32,222 nucleotides of DNA from a virus. The stretch covers positions 1 to 32,222 of the IMG/VR virus record IMGVR_UViG_3300046167_000434; one strand, written 5' to 3'. The notes under the pieces were generated by a model. It searched no databases. It was not told where the DNA came from and worked only from the letters and a program-made list of their open reading frames with translations. Shown piece by piece: positions 24,224-29,975 of the stretch. The position numbers and the translations under genes are program-made. Numbering within the stretch: the first letter of the stretch is position 1; the number at the start of each line of letters is the position of its first letter.

Positions 24224-24426
24224 TAATGTAACTCCCTTGTTAGATCAATAATTGAATTTCTTGTTTCAAGGAACAACTCACCGAGCGCCCTTAAATCAGT
24301 TTTGTCACCGACATCAAAAATACTTGTTGTTTGGTCGGTCGATATGAGTAGAAAAAATGACTCATTATCAGGTGACTTTTTTATCGCGATCATAAGATCG
24401 CCTTCCTCCAGATGTTCTTCGTTCAA
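24223..24426 (-). CDS. Small acidic protein, unknown
   Basis: A 67-residue protein initiated at TTG 24426 behind a strong GGAGG seven bases upstream. It is acidic and beta-alpha in look (EGDLMIAIKKSPDNESFFLL, then LRALGELFLETRNSIIDLTR). The first 59 bases overlap the 54-residue gene upstream in another frame. The stop overlaps the winged-helix start. Not recognised. Confidence 0.55.
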   Translation of the reverse strand: MNEEHLEEGDLMIAIKKSPDNESFFLLISTDQTTSIFDVGDKTDLRALGELFLETRNSIIDLTRELH

Positions 24427-24532
24427 CCTTCACCTCCTCTTTTTTTTCTTCTTTCTTACCAAAAATAGCATCGAAGTTATTATTAAATTTATCTCGATCA
24501 TAAGGGCGCTGATCAATCCCTTTAGTACCCAT
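24368..24532 (-). CDS. Small charged protein, unknown
   Basis: A 54-residue protein (QRPYDRDKFNNNFDAIFGKK, then a Glu/Lys run, ending RRSYDRDKKVT). Its ATG overlaps the upstream stop (TAATG). The PYDRDKF-NFD-IFGKK motif recurs in small phage proteins. The RYDRDK element appears twice, once near each end. The 3' part shares DNA with the following gene in another frame. Confidence 0.55.
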   Translation of the reverse strand: MGTKGIDQRPYDRDKFNNNFDAIFGKKEEKKEEVKVERRTSGGRRSYDRDKKVT

Positions 24533-24714
24533 TACCAGCTAACCCCAAACCAAATACCCACACCGTGGATAATCCCAACAGGGAACATAAACGCGCCAGC
24601 AATCAACAACAAATACTTAGCGTGGATAAGACAGTGGATAATATGAGTGAACCAAGCCCCTACCGAAACAAACATAAGAGCTAACGCTATATAAACCGAA
24701 TTTTCTTCTTTCAT
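24532..24714 (-). CDS. Small membrane protein, two spans
   Basis: A 60-residue protein almost wholly hydrophobic after a KEEN start. Spans lie at about 7-29 (VYIALALMFVSVGAWFTHII) and about 33-57 (YLLLIAGAFMFPVGIIHGVG). The ATG follows GGAGAGAAAG. Early-region membrane peptides of this kind may act in superinfection exclusion or host takeover, but the role here is unknown. Confidence 0.62.
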   Translation of the reverse strand: MKEENSVYIALALMFVSVGAWFTHIIHCLIHAKYLLLIAGAFMFPVGIIHGVGIWFGVSW

Positions 24715-24724
24715 CTTTCTCTCC

Positions 24725-24811
24725 TTAATGTGTAGTTTGTATTATAAAAATAAATCCTAAACCAATTATTACTAAAGCTGCGATAATTTCTACCCATTCT
24801 TCATCGTCCAT
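24725..24811 (-). CDS. Tiny membrane peptide
   Basis: A 28-residue product: an acidic start (MDDEEWVEIIAALVIIGLGF) followed by a single hydrophobic span. It overlaps the end of the upstream 58-residue gene by 11 bases and stops just before the next gene's ribosome binding site. AGAAGAG precedes the ATG. Plausible but not certain. Confidence 0.48.
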   Translation of the reverse strand: MDDEEWVEIIAALVIIGLGFIFIIQTTH

Positions 24812-24977
24812 CTCTTCTAGCCTCTTGCTTATTTACCAAAGACCGAGCCGTAGTATAAAAAAGATTATTTGCTATCTCTGCCTCTACGTCATCACTTTCA
24901 ATCCAAACATCTCGTAACTTAAACAGGCTTTCCCATTCCTTTATATCTAACTTATCAAGAGCTTTATTTTTAGTCAT
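24801..24977 (-). CDS. Small protein, unknown
   Basis: A 58-residue helical protein (KNKALDKLDIKEWESLFKLR, then DVEAEIANNLFYTTARSLVN). The ATG is preceded by AAGGAGAGATAAAA, one of the best Shine-Dalgarno sites in the operon. It overlaps the upstream helix-turn-helix gene by eight bases. Not recognised. Confidence 0.6.
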   Translation of the reverse strand: MTKNKALDKLDIKEWESLFKLRDVWIESDDVEAEIANNLFYTTARSLVNKQEARRDGR

Positions 24978-25191
24978 TTTTATCTCTCCTTAAATAATCC
25001 ATAAAGCCTTTTGTTGTATTACTGCAAGCCAGCTCATCATCAGTTAGTGGTTTATCGTCTTTTACTTCTTTGGCTACTTTGTAAACCACCTCCCTTCGGA
25101 CACCTAGCGAGCGTGATATTTCGGAGTAGTTTAACTGTGTGAAGTGCAACATCTTAACTATCCTCATCTTTAACCTATCAGATATTCTCAC
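24970..25191 (-). CDS. Helix-turn-helix regulator
   Basis: A 73-residue protein with a clear helix-turn-helix at about 8-42 (RIVKMLHFTQLNYSEISRSL, GVRREVVYKVAKEV), of the resolvase or sigma-like type. A short acidic and then basic tail follows. It starts in an ATGA overlap with the erf gene. It probably regulates early or late transcription. No partner domain is present. Confidence 0.65.
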   Translation of the reverse strand: MRISDRLKMRIVKMLHFTQLNYSEISRSLGVRREVVYKVAKEVKDDKPLTDDELACSNTTKGFMDYLRRDKND

Positions 25192-25790
25192 GCGCCTTTG
25201 AGCAGTCTACGCTCCTCGGTTGTTAGGAATGCAGTAGAGCATTTAGTTGGAGCAACCCACATAGCTCTCTGGTCTGTATCGGGTATCTCACCGAACGCTT
25301 CTTTAGCCAGTGCAACATTTTCAGGTGTAGCGTCACTTAACATTTTGCGAATGTACTGTAGAGAATCAATATGAGCCTCTACTGCTTTGGCGCATATCTC
25401 CTCGCGGCTTGGCTGGTCGGGCTTAGAAGCGTCTAACGCATCGTGCTCAACCATACCCATAGTGGTTTGCCATAAGTATCTGCGTAGGTAGGTCTGGCTC
25501 GCGCCAAGATTTTGAATATCGTGACAGCCTTTTAAGTTGGCTGATGCCATTGGTGAGCTGAATACTACGCTCTCGCTAGTCTCAGTATCGTATACAGTAA
25601 GTGTAGCTAACTCAGTGCCGAAGCTAATAACATCGCATAAGCCTAGCTCTGCGAATATATCGTTACAAGCTGGCAAGAAGTCACCTAGCTCGAAGTAGTT
25701 GTACCCTGCAAACTTATTATGCCCTGATTTCTTTAGCGGCATAGATTGTAGCTTAGTTCGTGCTGTTGCTATTTTCTTATAGATAGTCAT
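25188..25790 (-). CDS. erf: Erf-family single-strand annealing protein
   Basis: A 200-residue protein. The pattern KIATARTKLQSMPLKKSGHN, KFAGYNYFELGDFLPACNDI, SANLKGCHDIQNLGASQTYL and RRYLWQTTMGMVEHDAL is that of the Erf superfamily, to which P22 Erf belongs. These proteins form rings and anneal complementary single strands during phage recombination and genome circularisation, which suits a genome with redundant ends. The C-terminal helical part is more variable. SSB-like and NinB genes lie downstream. The start overlaps the preceding gene by 14 bases. Confidence 0.85.
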   Translation of the reverse strand: MTIYKKIATARTKLQSMPLKKSGHNKFAGYNYFELGDFLPACNDIFAELGLCDVISFGTELATLTVYDTETSESVVFSSPMASANLKGCHDIQNLGASQTYLRRYLWQTTMGMVEHDALDASKPDQPSREEICAKAVEAHIDSLQYIRKMLSDATPENVALAKEAFGEIPDTDQRAMWVAPTKCSTAFLTTEERRLLKGA

Positions 25791-26073
25791 CGTAATCTCC
25801 CATTTTGTTTTGGTGTTCTTCTATTGCTCTGCGCTTATCGCATTTAACCGTATCGGCTGTTTTATTCTTTGCTATCTGCGAGCAGCTAACACAAGATGAA
25901 GTCTTTTGGTCTTCTCTTTGTTTGCGCCACCTTCTTAGATACTCCCCGCATTTTGGGCAAGGCGTATCAGATACAAATCTTTTTGAGCCGCCCACCATTC
26001 TATCGTGATGCTTTTGGTAAGCAGTCCCGCGATGCTCAAAATCAACAGGACTAAACTCTTTCTCTCTACCCAT
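25777..26073 (-). CDS. Small zinc-ribbon protein
   Basis: A 98-residue protein from ATG 26073. An upstream start at 26154 is open but would cover the 43-residue gene in another frame. The last codons of that gene share ATGGGTAG with this start. A four-Cys metal site is visible: TPCPKCGEYLRRWRKQRED followed by SSCVSCSQIAK. The flanks are Lys/Arg-rich, suggesting nucleic-acid binding. It is directly before erf, with a short overlap. Confidence 0.68.
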   Translation of the reverse strand: MGREKEFSPVDFEHRGTAYQKHHDRMVGGSKRFVSDTPCPKCGEYLRRWRKQREDQKTSSCVSCSQIAKNKTADTVKCDKRRAIEEHQNKMGDYDDYL

Positions 26074-26197
26074 TTTCTTCTTCTTCAACTTCGGGCAAGC
26101 AATCCTCGCAGACCCAGTCCATCGTTTTAGTGTCAGAACAAGGCGACCAGTCATCGTCTTTTAACTCATTACAGTTATCACAAGTATACATAGCCAT
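26066..26197 (-). CDS. Tiny Cys-rich acidic protein (possible zinc finger)
   Basis: A 43-residue protein (MAMYTCDNCNELKDDDWSPC..., then WVCEDCLPEVEEEENG). Cys at 6, 9, 20, 30 and 33 give CxxC...C...CxxC, a small metal-binding knuckle. The ATG overlaps the upstream stop (TAATG) and the stop overlaps the next ATG, so it is embedded in a coupled string. It is acidic, unlike the next zinc-ribbon protein. Confidence 0.65.
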   Translation of the reverse strand: MAMYTCDNCNELKDDDWSPCSDTKTMDWVCEDCLPEVEEEENG

Positions 26198-26430
26198 TAG
26201 AACGGTACTCCTTCGTCTTGCTGCTTGTCATTCATTAGCTGCCAAATCTCTAGCGCCATTGCTTCCATAGCCTTACCGAACTCATAACCAGTTGGATAAC
26301 CAGCTTCGCGAGCATAGTCAGCCATCATCGACATTAGGTTTGCTTCTAGCCAGCCTTCCCACTCTTTATGTGAGTGAGCGTCACCAATAGACTCATCAAC
26401 TAATGCGCCTTCCAATTCTTTAGTTTTCAT
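26197..26430 (-). CDS. Small acidic protein, unknown
   Basis: A 77-residue helical protein (SHKEWEGWLEANLMSMMADY, AREAGYPTGYEFGKAMEAMA), Met- and Trp-rich, ending DKQQDEGVPF. It overlaps the genes on both sides by a few bases. The terminal aromatic-acidic end faintly recalls SSB tails but lacks the DIPF form. Not recognised. Confidence 0.58.
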   Translation of the reverse strand: MKTKELEGALVDESIGDAHSHKEWEGWLEANLMSMMADYAREAGYPTGYEFGKAMEAMALEIWQLMNDKQQDEGVPF

Positions 26431-26776
26431 TGCTGACCTCCAATAACTTTATAAGTTTGGTGCAAAGATATTCGTGTGATCTTCTTATACCAGCCGCCTT
26501 ACTTGATGAGCACTCGTCAGGGTCAGCGCCATCAGATAAATCAACAAACACTTCATCGCTAACAATATCCTCAACCATATGAAGCTCTATATCATCTAAG
26601 TCAGAGCCTTTAACCAATTTGTCTATTAAAGTTTTAGCTCTCGATATTATTTCGGACTCGCACTCATTCCAAGAGCTAAACAACGCTGAATACTCATCGT
26701 ACATAACGTCAGCCATTGCGTCAGTTACATCTAAACGATGCTGGATAATTTCTTTTTGAAGTTTAGTGAGGTTCAT
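26420..26776 (-). CDS. Acidic helical protein, unknown
   Basis: A 118-residue protein rich in Asp and Glu (MNLTKLQKEIIQHRLDVTDA, DDIELHMVEDIVSDEVFVDL), with a Lys/Arg patch toward the end. It starts in an ATGA overlap with the upstream gene. Strong acidity could mark a DNA mimic or an inhibitor of a host DNA-binding protein, but no family is recognised. Confidence 0.58.
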   Translation of the reverse strand: MNLTKLQKEIIQHRLDVTDAMADVMYDEYSALFSSWNECESEIISRAKTLIDKLVKGSDLDDIELHMVEDIVSDEVFVDLSDGADPDECSSSKAAGIRRSHEYLCTKLIKLLEVSNEN

Positions 26777-27000
26777 AGCTTCGCCTCGATATAGTCTGAT
26801 ACAAAATCACTAAGAACGTCCTGCATATCTAGCTCAACATCATCGCGCTGCTTGGTGTATAGCTTGCGTAGCCAAACGTGGATTAAGCCGTTCTCAAAGA
26901 TATGATCTTCTAATGCTTCGTGAAAGGCAGAGTCGGTTTTATCGCTGTCGAGATAAACGTCTAAAAAATCGTACTTCAACTTTTTAAGGTCTGGCCTCAA
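26773..27000 (-). CDS. Small acidic protein, unknown
   Basis: A 75-residue protein, Asp-rich (LKYDFLDVYLDSDKTDSAFH, DVELDMQDVLSDFVSDYIEA). The best start is TTG 27000, which has no good ribosome binding site of its own. It lies 17 bases inside the 20-codon leader gene, so translation probably depends on that gene. It is another acidic early protein in a run of four. Confidence 0.52.
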   Translation of the reverse strand: MRPDLKKLKYDFLDVYLDSDKTDSAFHEALEDHIFENGLIHVWLRKLYTKQRDDVELDMQDVLSDFVSDYIEAKL

Positions 27001-27046
27001 CTGGTGACTCTGGTGGTGCTACTCTTGCTGGATTATCGTTTATCAT
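26984..27046 (-). CDS. Leader-like peptide of 20 residues
   Basis: The first start behind the leftward promoter at 27108 is an ATG (27046) preceded by GGGAG at seven bases. It encodes MINDNPARVAPPESPVEARP and overlaps the next TTG start, which has no site of its own. The two are probably coupled. Confidence 0.45.
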   Translation of the reverse strand: MINDNPARVAPPESPVEARP

Positions 27047-27084
27047 TTTATGCTCCCTTTGCATTTGATGACTTGATGTTTATA

Positions 27085-27113
27085 AGATTACGCGCATATC
27101 TAGCATTTGTCAA
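27085..27113 (-). promoter_or_regulatory. Leftward sigma-70-like promoter
   Basis: On the minus strand a perfect TTGACA (27113-27108) is followed after 17 bases by TAATCT (27090-27085). The only start codon downstream with a good Shine-Dalgarno is at 27046. It would drive the operon 27046 to 22193 independently of the promoter at 29345. Confidence 0.55.
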
Positions 27114-27126
27114 ACTTTATTTTAAA

Positions 27127-27792
27127 TTATTTATCAATAAAGCCATTTGCCCACGAATCATCAGTTAATCTATTGAAAATCTTTTCTTTTTTCTCAGGTC
27201 GATTAGCGTTAAACCTAACGGCATTGACGTACCACGTTCGCCACGCTGCTGCGTAGTTGTGGACATTAGTCTTTTTAGCCTGATGATGAGAAGTAAATAG
27301 CAGCCATTGTTCTTCCATATCGAAGCTCGCGCCCTTCTTGAGCCAGTACGCCTGTTGCAGCCGCAGCTAACTCATCAGGAATCTCTTTATTTAATAATTG
27401 TTTATTTACTTGTTTATTGTATTGTTTATTCCCCTCTAATGGTTGCAGGGGTAGGGGTGCAACTGTTGCAGGGGTGGGGTCTAATGGTTGCAGGGGTGCA
27501 ATGGTTGCAGGGGTATCAGGTATGGTCGCTTTAGTAGCGATTTGTTGTACCACTATGCCCACCTTCACTTCTATCAACTGTAAGCCACCCAGCCGCCTCT
27601 AGCTTCTTAATATGCGCCCTTACTGTTTGCTCAGATAGCCCAGTTTCCTTGCTTATACGACCAACTGACGGCCAACAAAGGTCGCGCTTCATATTCATAT
27701 AAGGTTCTAAGATAACTTGCTACATACTTGGAGTTGCTAGGTAGATCAATTTTCCAGATCAATTCTAGCCAGTCTACTACGGATTTGCTCAT
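27127..27792 (-). CDS. O-like replication initiator / helicase-loader protein, three frameshifts in the raw sequence
   Basis: Read through three one-base skips (near 27702, 27533 and 27333) this gives about 220 residues. ATG 27792 follows AAGGG. The N-terminus reads MSKSVVDWLELIWKIDLPSN and SKYVASYLRT. After the first skip a winged helix continues (KRDLCWPSVGRISKETGLSE, QTVRAHIKKLEAAGWL). After the second comes a Pro/Thr/Gln linker (PATIAPLQPLDP), then an Asn/Lys-rich stretch. After the third comes EEQWLLFTSHHQAKKTNVHN and the WRTWYVNAVRF and WANGFIDK motifs typical of O or DnaT-type C-termini. These proteins bind origin repeats and recruit the helicase. The linker DNA holds iteron-like repeats. 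Indel errors or a decayed gene are both possible. Confidence 0.75.
27375..27514. other. Candidate replication origin inside the O-like gene
   Basis: Four direct copies of GTTGCAGGGGT lie at 27442-27452, 27465-27475, 27487-27497 and 27504-27514. Beside them, at about 27385-27430, is a very AT-rich stretch with repeated TTGTTTATT. Iterons next to an AT-rich unwinding element in the middle of the initiator gene is the layout of the lambda origin. Function is inferred. Confidence 0.55.
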
Positions 27793-27937
27793 CGGTTATC
27801 CCTTTGTCGTGTAATCTTAAAATGTGTTTAATGTGTGACTTGATGTCTTTGTGACATTCTTTTTTACAATATAGACCACGCACTTCGGCATTGCCTTTTT
27901 CTTTTTGCTTTTCTCTAAACTTATTAACTGCGCTCAC
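27746..27937 (-). CDS. Small early protein, unknown
   Basis: A 63-residue basic protein (MSAVNKFREKQKEKGNAEVR, then GLYCKKECHKDIKSHIKHIL). The KEKG-AEVRGLY motif recurs in small phage proteins of unknown role. It begins in an ATGA overlap with the ninG-like gene and overlaps the start of the initiator gene by 47 bases in another frame. Confidence 0.6.
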   Translation of the reverse strand: MSAVNKFREKQKEKGNAEVRGLYCKKECHKDIKSHIKHILRLHDKGITDEQIRSRLARIDLEN

Positions 27938-28365
27938 GAGTAATCCTCAAAGTCTAAGTACATAGTTTCACCATCTGCCCTTTTTTCTGACAATATGGCG
28001 TGTTGCTCTTTATAATGCTTCGCAATATGACCCGCTTTATTATCTTTGTGCATCTGCTTGCCCATATTGGTATCATTCTTGCGTTCAGTTAGTAGGTCAT
28101 ACCTGCCAGAACCTAATATATTCTCTGTCCAGAGCTGGAATTCGTGTGGATTTGCTCCCATTTTTTGGTGACAGCCGAAACAGTGGGCGAAGGCATTGTC
28201 ACCGTGCCATCTAACGGATTTATTTGCCCTACCGTGGTAATGAGAGCAATGCAGACCAGTCGAGCTGCGGTCATATTGCTTATGACAGACCTCACAGGTG
28301 TAATTAGTGCGTTCACGGACACATTTTGAAAACCAATTGTCTGCGGCATCTCTCTTAATCCCCAT
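27934..28365 (-). CDS. ninG: NinG/Rap-like recombination endonuclease
   Basis: A 143-residue protein from ATG 28365, preceded by AGGAAG; an upstream in-frame ATG (28386) lacks a better site. It has a Cys/His metal core: YTCEVCHKQYDRSSTGLHCS, HYHGRANKSVRWHGDNAFAH, CFGCHQKMGANPHEF. This matches NinG (Rap), which resolves branched DNA in lambdoid phages. A Lys-rich helical end and an acidic tip (YLDFEDYS) follow. It works logically with NinB and Erf in the same transcript. Confidence 0.75.
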   Translation of the reverse strand: MGIKRDAADNWFSKCVRERTNYTCEVCHKQYDRSSTGLHCSHYHGRANKSVRWHGDNAFAHCFGCHQKMGANPHEFQLWTENILGSGRYDLLTERKNDTNMGKQMHKDNKAGHIAKHYKEQHAILSEKRADGETMYLDFEDYS

Positions 28366-28555
28366 CTGCTTCCTGCTCCATCTCATTCATTCGTTTAGTG
28401 ACTACGCAGCCAACTATAACGACCTCGAACAATTCGCGCTTCTTTTTGTACCAATTAATTAGAGTCTCAGACGATTGATTAGTCATATCGGCTACTTCCT
28501 TCAATGACTTCATACCGTGAAATTTAGCGTACTGGCTGGCTGTAGTGTATTGCAT
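28355..28555 (-). CDS. Helix-turn-helix protein
   Basis: A 66-residue protein. Residues about 5-40 (ASQYAKFHGMKSLKEVADMT, NQSSETLINWYKKK) form a homeodomain-like or MerR-like helix-turn-helix. A short hydrophobic strand and an acidic tail follow. Its ATG overlaps the preceding stop (TAATG). It is a candidate early regulator. Confidence 0.6.
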   Translation of the reverse strand: MQYTTASQYAKFHGMKSLKEVADMTNQSSETLINWYKKKRELFEVVIVGCVVTKRMNEMEQEADGD

Positions 28556-28752
28556 TATTCTGCCTCTAATTGGATTAATGTTGTTCCTACTGATTTTGCG
28601 TAATCAGAGCACTCTTTAACCGCTTCGCTCCAAGTGTCAAAACTAGACTCAGAAATACCGTCAAAGTTTTCATCATCAAAAGCCATAATAATGACTGAAT
28701 CGCTATCTATAGCTCCGTAACAAGAAACTTCGTCAATTATTGTTGCATACAT
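28555..28752 (-). CDS. Small acidic protein, unknown
   Basis: A 65-residue acidic protein (YGAIDSDSVIIMAFDDENFD, SEAVKECSDYAKSVGTTL). AAGGG lies about 10 bases before the ATG. Strands then a helix suggest a compact alpha/beta fold. Not recognised. Confidence 0.55.
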   Translation of the reverse strand: MYATIIDEVSCYGAIDSDSVIIMAFDDENFDGISESSFDTWSEAVKECSDYAKSVGTTLIQLEAE

Positions 28753-28791
28753 ATTTGTTTACCCTTTAAGGCTTTTGCCCCTATTAATTGA

Positions 28792-29019
28792 TTATGAAAA
28801 GACGGGATATATTTCGCCCCTATCTTTAGCTGTTAATTGCCTTTTTTGTATCTCGCCGCACAAAACTGGTAAGGAATTTCTATACCACTTGTCCATTCCC
28901 GTGGTGCGCTGCAATCGTGGCGTGAGAGCTTCAGCTTTATCTTGCATTTTTTCAGTGAAGTCTATTAATTCTTTAAGAGTATACTTTGCCATATCTTTTT
29001 GAGTTGCCTTTATGAACAT
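28792..29019 (-). CDS. Small early protein, unknown
   Basis: A 75-residue basic protein (MFIKATQKDMAKYTLKELID, FTEKMQDKAEALTPRLQR). ATG 29019 is favoured because GAGGG lies about seven bases upstream; an internal ATG (28992) is also possible. A stable hairpin lies just upstream. Not recognised. Confidence 0.55.
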   Translation of the reverse strand: MFIKATQKDMAKYTLKELIDFTEKMQDKAEALTPRLQRTTGMDKWYRNSLPVLCGEIQKRQLTAKDRGEIYPVFS

Positions 29020-29040
29020 TTTTTAACCCTCTTTTGGTTG

Positions 29041-29056
29041 CGGGGCTTGCGCCCCG
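29041..29056 (-). terminator. GC-rich hairpin between early genes (attenuator-like)
   Basis: CGGGGC and GCCCCG form a perfect 6-bp stem. In the leftward transcript the loop is GCAA, a stable GNRA tetraloop. No U tract follows, so it is more likely an attenuator or an RNA-stability element than a full terminator. Confidence 0.4.
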
Positions 29057-29061
29057 TTGTA

Positions 29062-29307
29062 TTATAAAGTTTTGACTATTTTAGGTCGCATAACATTAAA
29101 AACGTGTAGCCATTCATCAAGAGTGTAACTGTTTAATCTGTAAGCACCTGTAGTTGTTTCTTCCCAAAGACCTAACCACTCAGCAGTTGCATCATCATCA
29201 CTGTAAAAAAAGCTATGACCTGTCGCGTAATCTACAAAGACATTGATATGTGGAATGCCAAACTCTCTTTCTATTCTTGCTGATATTTGCTTATTAGTAA
29301 TTCTCAT
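29062..29307 (-). CDS. First gene of the leftward operon, unknown
   Basis: An 81-residue protein (MRITNKQISARIEREFGIPH, INVFVDYATGHSFFYSDDDA, then an aromatic-rich end WLHVFNVMRP). Alternating strands and an acidic SDDDA turn suggest an alpha/beta fold. The ATG is preceded by AGGGATTAAAAA and the promoter with perfect TATAAT. As the first gene it should be made earliest after infection. Not recognised. Confidence 0.6.
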   Translation of the reverse strand: MRITNKQISARIEREFGIPHINVFVDYATGHSFFYSDDDATAEWLGLWEETTTGAYRLNSYTLDEWLHVFNVMRPKIVKTL

Positions 29308-29339
29308 TTTTTAATCCCTGCTCTTTAAATTATTTAAAC

Positions 29340-29367
29340 ATTATATAGTTTATACGCGCAATTGCAA
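29340..29367 (-). promoter_or_regulatory. Leftward early promoter
   Basis: On the minus strand TTGCAA (29367-29362) and a perfect TATAAT (29345-29340) are separated by 16 bases. The first gene starts about 33 bases downstream of the -10 element. Confidence 0.6.
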
Positions 29368-29379
29368 GTTAGTTGCAAT
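29361..29379. promoter_or_regulatory. Palindromic operator candidate over the leftward promoter
   Basis: ATTGCAA-GTTAG-TTGCAAT is a perfect inverted repeat with 7-bp arms and a 5-base spacer. It covers the -35 hexamer of the leftward promoter. A dimeric regulator binding here would block transcription. Candidates are the helix-turn-helix products at 28355 and 24970. Confidence 0.5.
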
Positions 29380-29420
29380 AAATAATTATTTTTGCCAACT
29401 AAATTTTTGTGACTGCCTGA

Positions 29421-29511
29421 AATTTTGGGAGGTCTTTGTATAGAATTTTGGGAGGCATTCTATTGGAATTTTGGGAGGCATTCTATTGGAATTTTGGAAG
29501 CTTCTTCCTTG
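29421..29511. repeat. Four tandem 23-bp repeats
   Basis: The core AATTTTGGGAGG, in the last unit AATTTTGGAAGC, starts at 29421, 29444, 29467 and 29490, exactly 23 bases apart. Units 2 and 3 are identical over 23 bases. Units 1 and 4 are diverged. The same core occurs before terL and twice before the lysozyme. Confidence 0.9.
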
Positions 29512-29561
29512 AATCCGCTGGGGGGGGTGTGGATTTTTTTGACCCATACTCTATATCTGCA

Positions 29562-29602
29562 CAGTACTGAGAATTTATACAGTACTGCATAAATATACAG
29601 TA
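29562..29602. promoter_or_regulatory. 18-bp-spaced operator repeats, LexA-like boxes
   Basis: CAGTA occurs at 29562, 29580 and 29598 with an exact 18-base period; the first two are the palindrome CAGTACTG. Read across units, 29583-29602 is TACTGCATAAATATACAGTA, matching the gammaproteobacterial LexA consensus (TACTG-TATATATAT-ACAGTA type) at 18 of 20 bases. 29565-29584 is a weaker copy. Confidence 0.55.
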
Positions 29603-29762
29603 TTTTTTTTAGCCAGCAAAAAGCCGCAAAAAATTAGGCGTATAAATGAAGCAAGAAAAAATACTCGTTTAATGTGGGCATATTGTCGCGCCGTGGCGGA
29701 ATTGTTAAATACTGGGATAATTTAAAAAAAAGGGGTGATTAATTGAAATTATTAGACTATTA

Positions 29763-29975
29763 TTGAAATTCAATCAATTTAAGGGCATTAGCCCGTGGGA
29801 GTTTATAAAATGTCAAATACAGCAATTTGAACAAGTTTGTCATTCGTTTTTAGTTGATCCGCAATTGTTAATGAGAGAGCCGCAAATTCAAAAAATGATA
29901 AGTGACGGAATAAGCCGCGAACAATTAACAGCCTATCTTTCTATGGCGGTTCAATTTATGGAGGCTAGCGAATAA
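29763..29975 (+). CDS. Small protein, unknown; start uncertain
   Basis: A 70-residue protein if begun at TTG 29763 (MKFNQFKGISPWEFIKCQIQ, QFEQVCHSFLVDPQLLM). TTG 29763 has no good ribosome binding site. A strong AAGGGG lies before TTG 29743, whose frame (MKLLDYY) stops at once. If one base is missing near 29760 the two join into a 77-residue protein. Its stop overlaps the next ATG (TAATG). Not recognised. Confidence 0.55.
   Translation: MKFNQFKGISPWEFIKCQIQQFEQVCHSFLVDPQLLMREPQIQKMISDGISREQLTAYLSMAVQFMEASE

Larger units (their letters stand above)
29308..29742. other. Control region between divergent operons
   Basis: This stretch of about 435 bases holds no convincing gene. From left to right it has the leftward promoter and its palindrome, a four-copy 23-bp repeat (29421-29511), a run of eight G (29520-29527), an 18-bp-spaced repeat with LexA-like boxes (29562-29602), and an AT-rich run into the rightward module. 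One plus-strand frame (29543-29725) stays open without a normal start and ends MWAYCRAVAELLNTGII, possibly a remnant. Confidence 0.6.

Noticed and set aside
25777-26154. Zinc-ribbon gene starting at ATG 26154
   Set aside because: The extra 27 residues overlap a Cys-rich 43-codon gene that is coupled at both ends. The ATG at 26073 sits in the stop of that gene and gives a compact protein.
27437-27517. CRISPR-like or satellite array of GGTTGCAGGGGT
   Set aside because: Repeats are 11-12 bases with 6-12 base gaps, too short and close for CRISPR. The unit codes for the initiator linker and fits origin iterons better.
22193-29307. Lysogeny module (integrase, CI-like repressor)
   Set aside because: The leftward region encodes replication and recombination genes and small regulators only. 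No tyrosine or serine recombinase catalytic pattern or repressor with a peptidase domain was seen.
29421-29511. CRISPR array
   Set aside because: The 23-bp units are contiguous with no spacers between them, so it is a tandem repeat.
29690-29735. GTGGCGGAATTG resembles the start of a tRNA-Leu
   Set aside because: Only about 12 bases match; no anticodon stem, T arm or acceptor pairing follows. The match is better explained by chance or by the open frame encoding AVAELLNTG.
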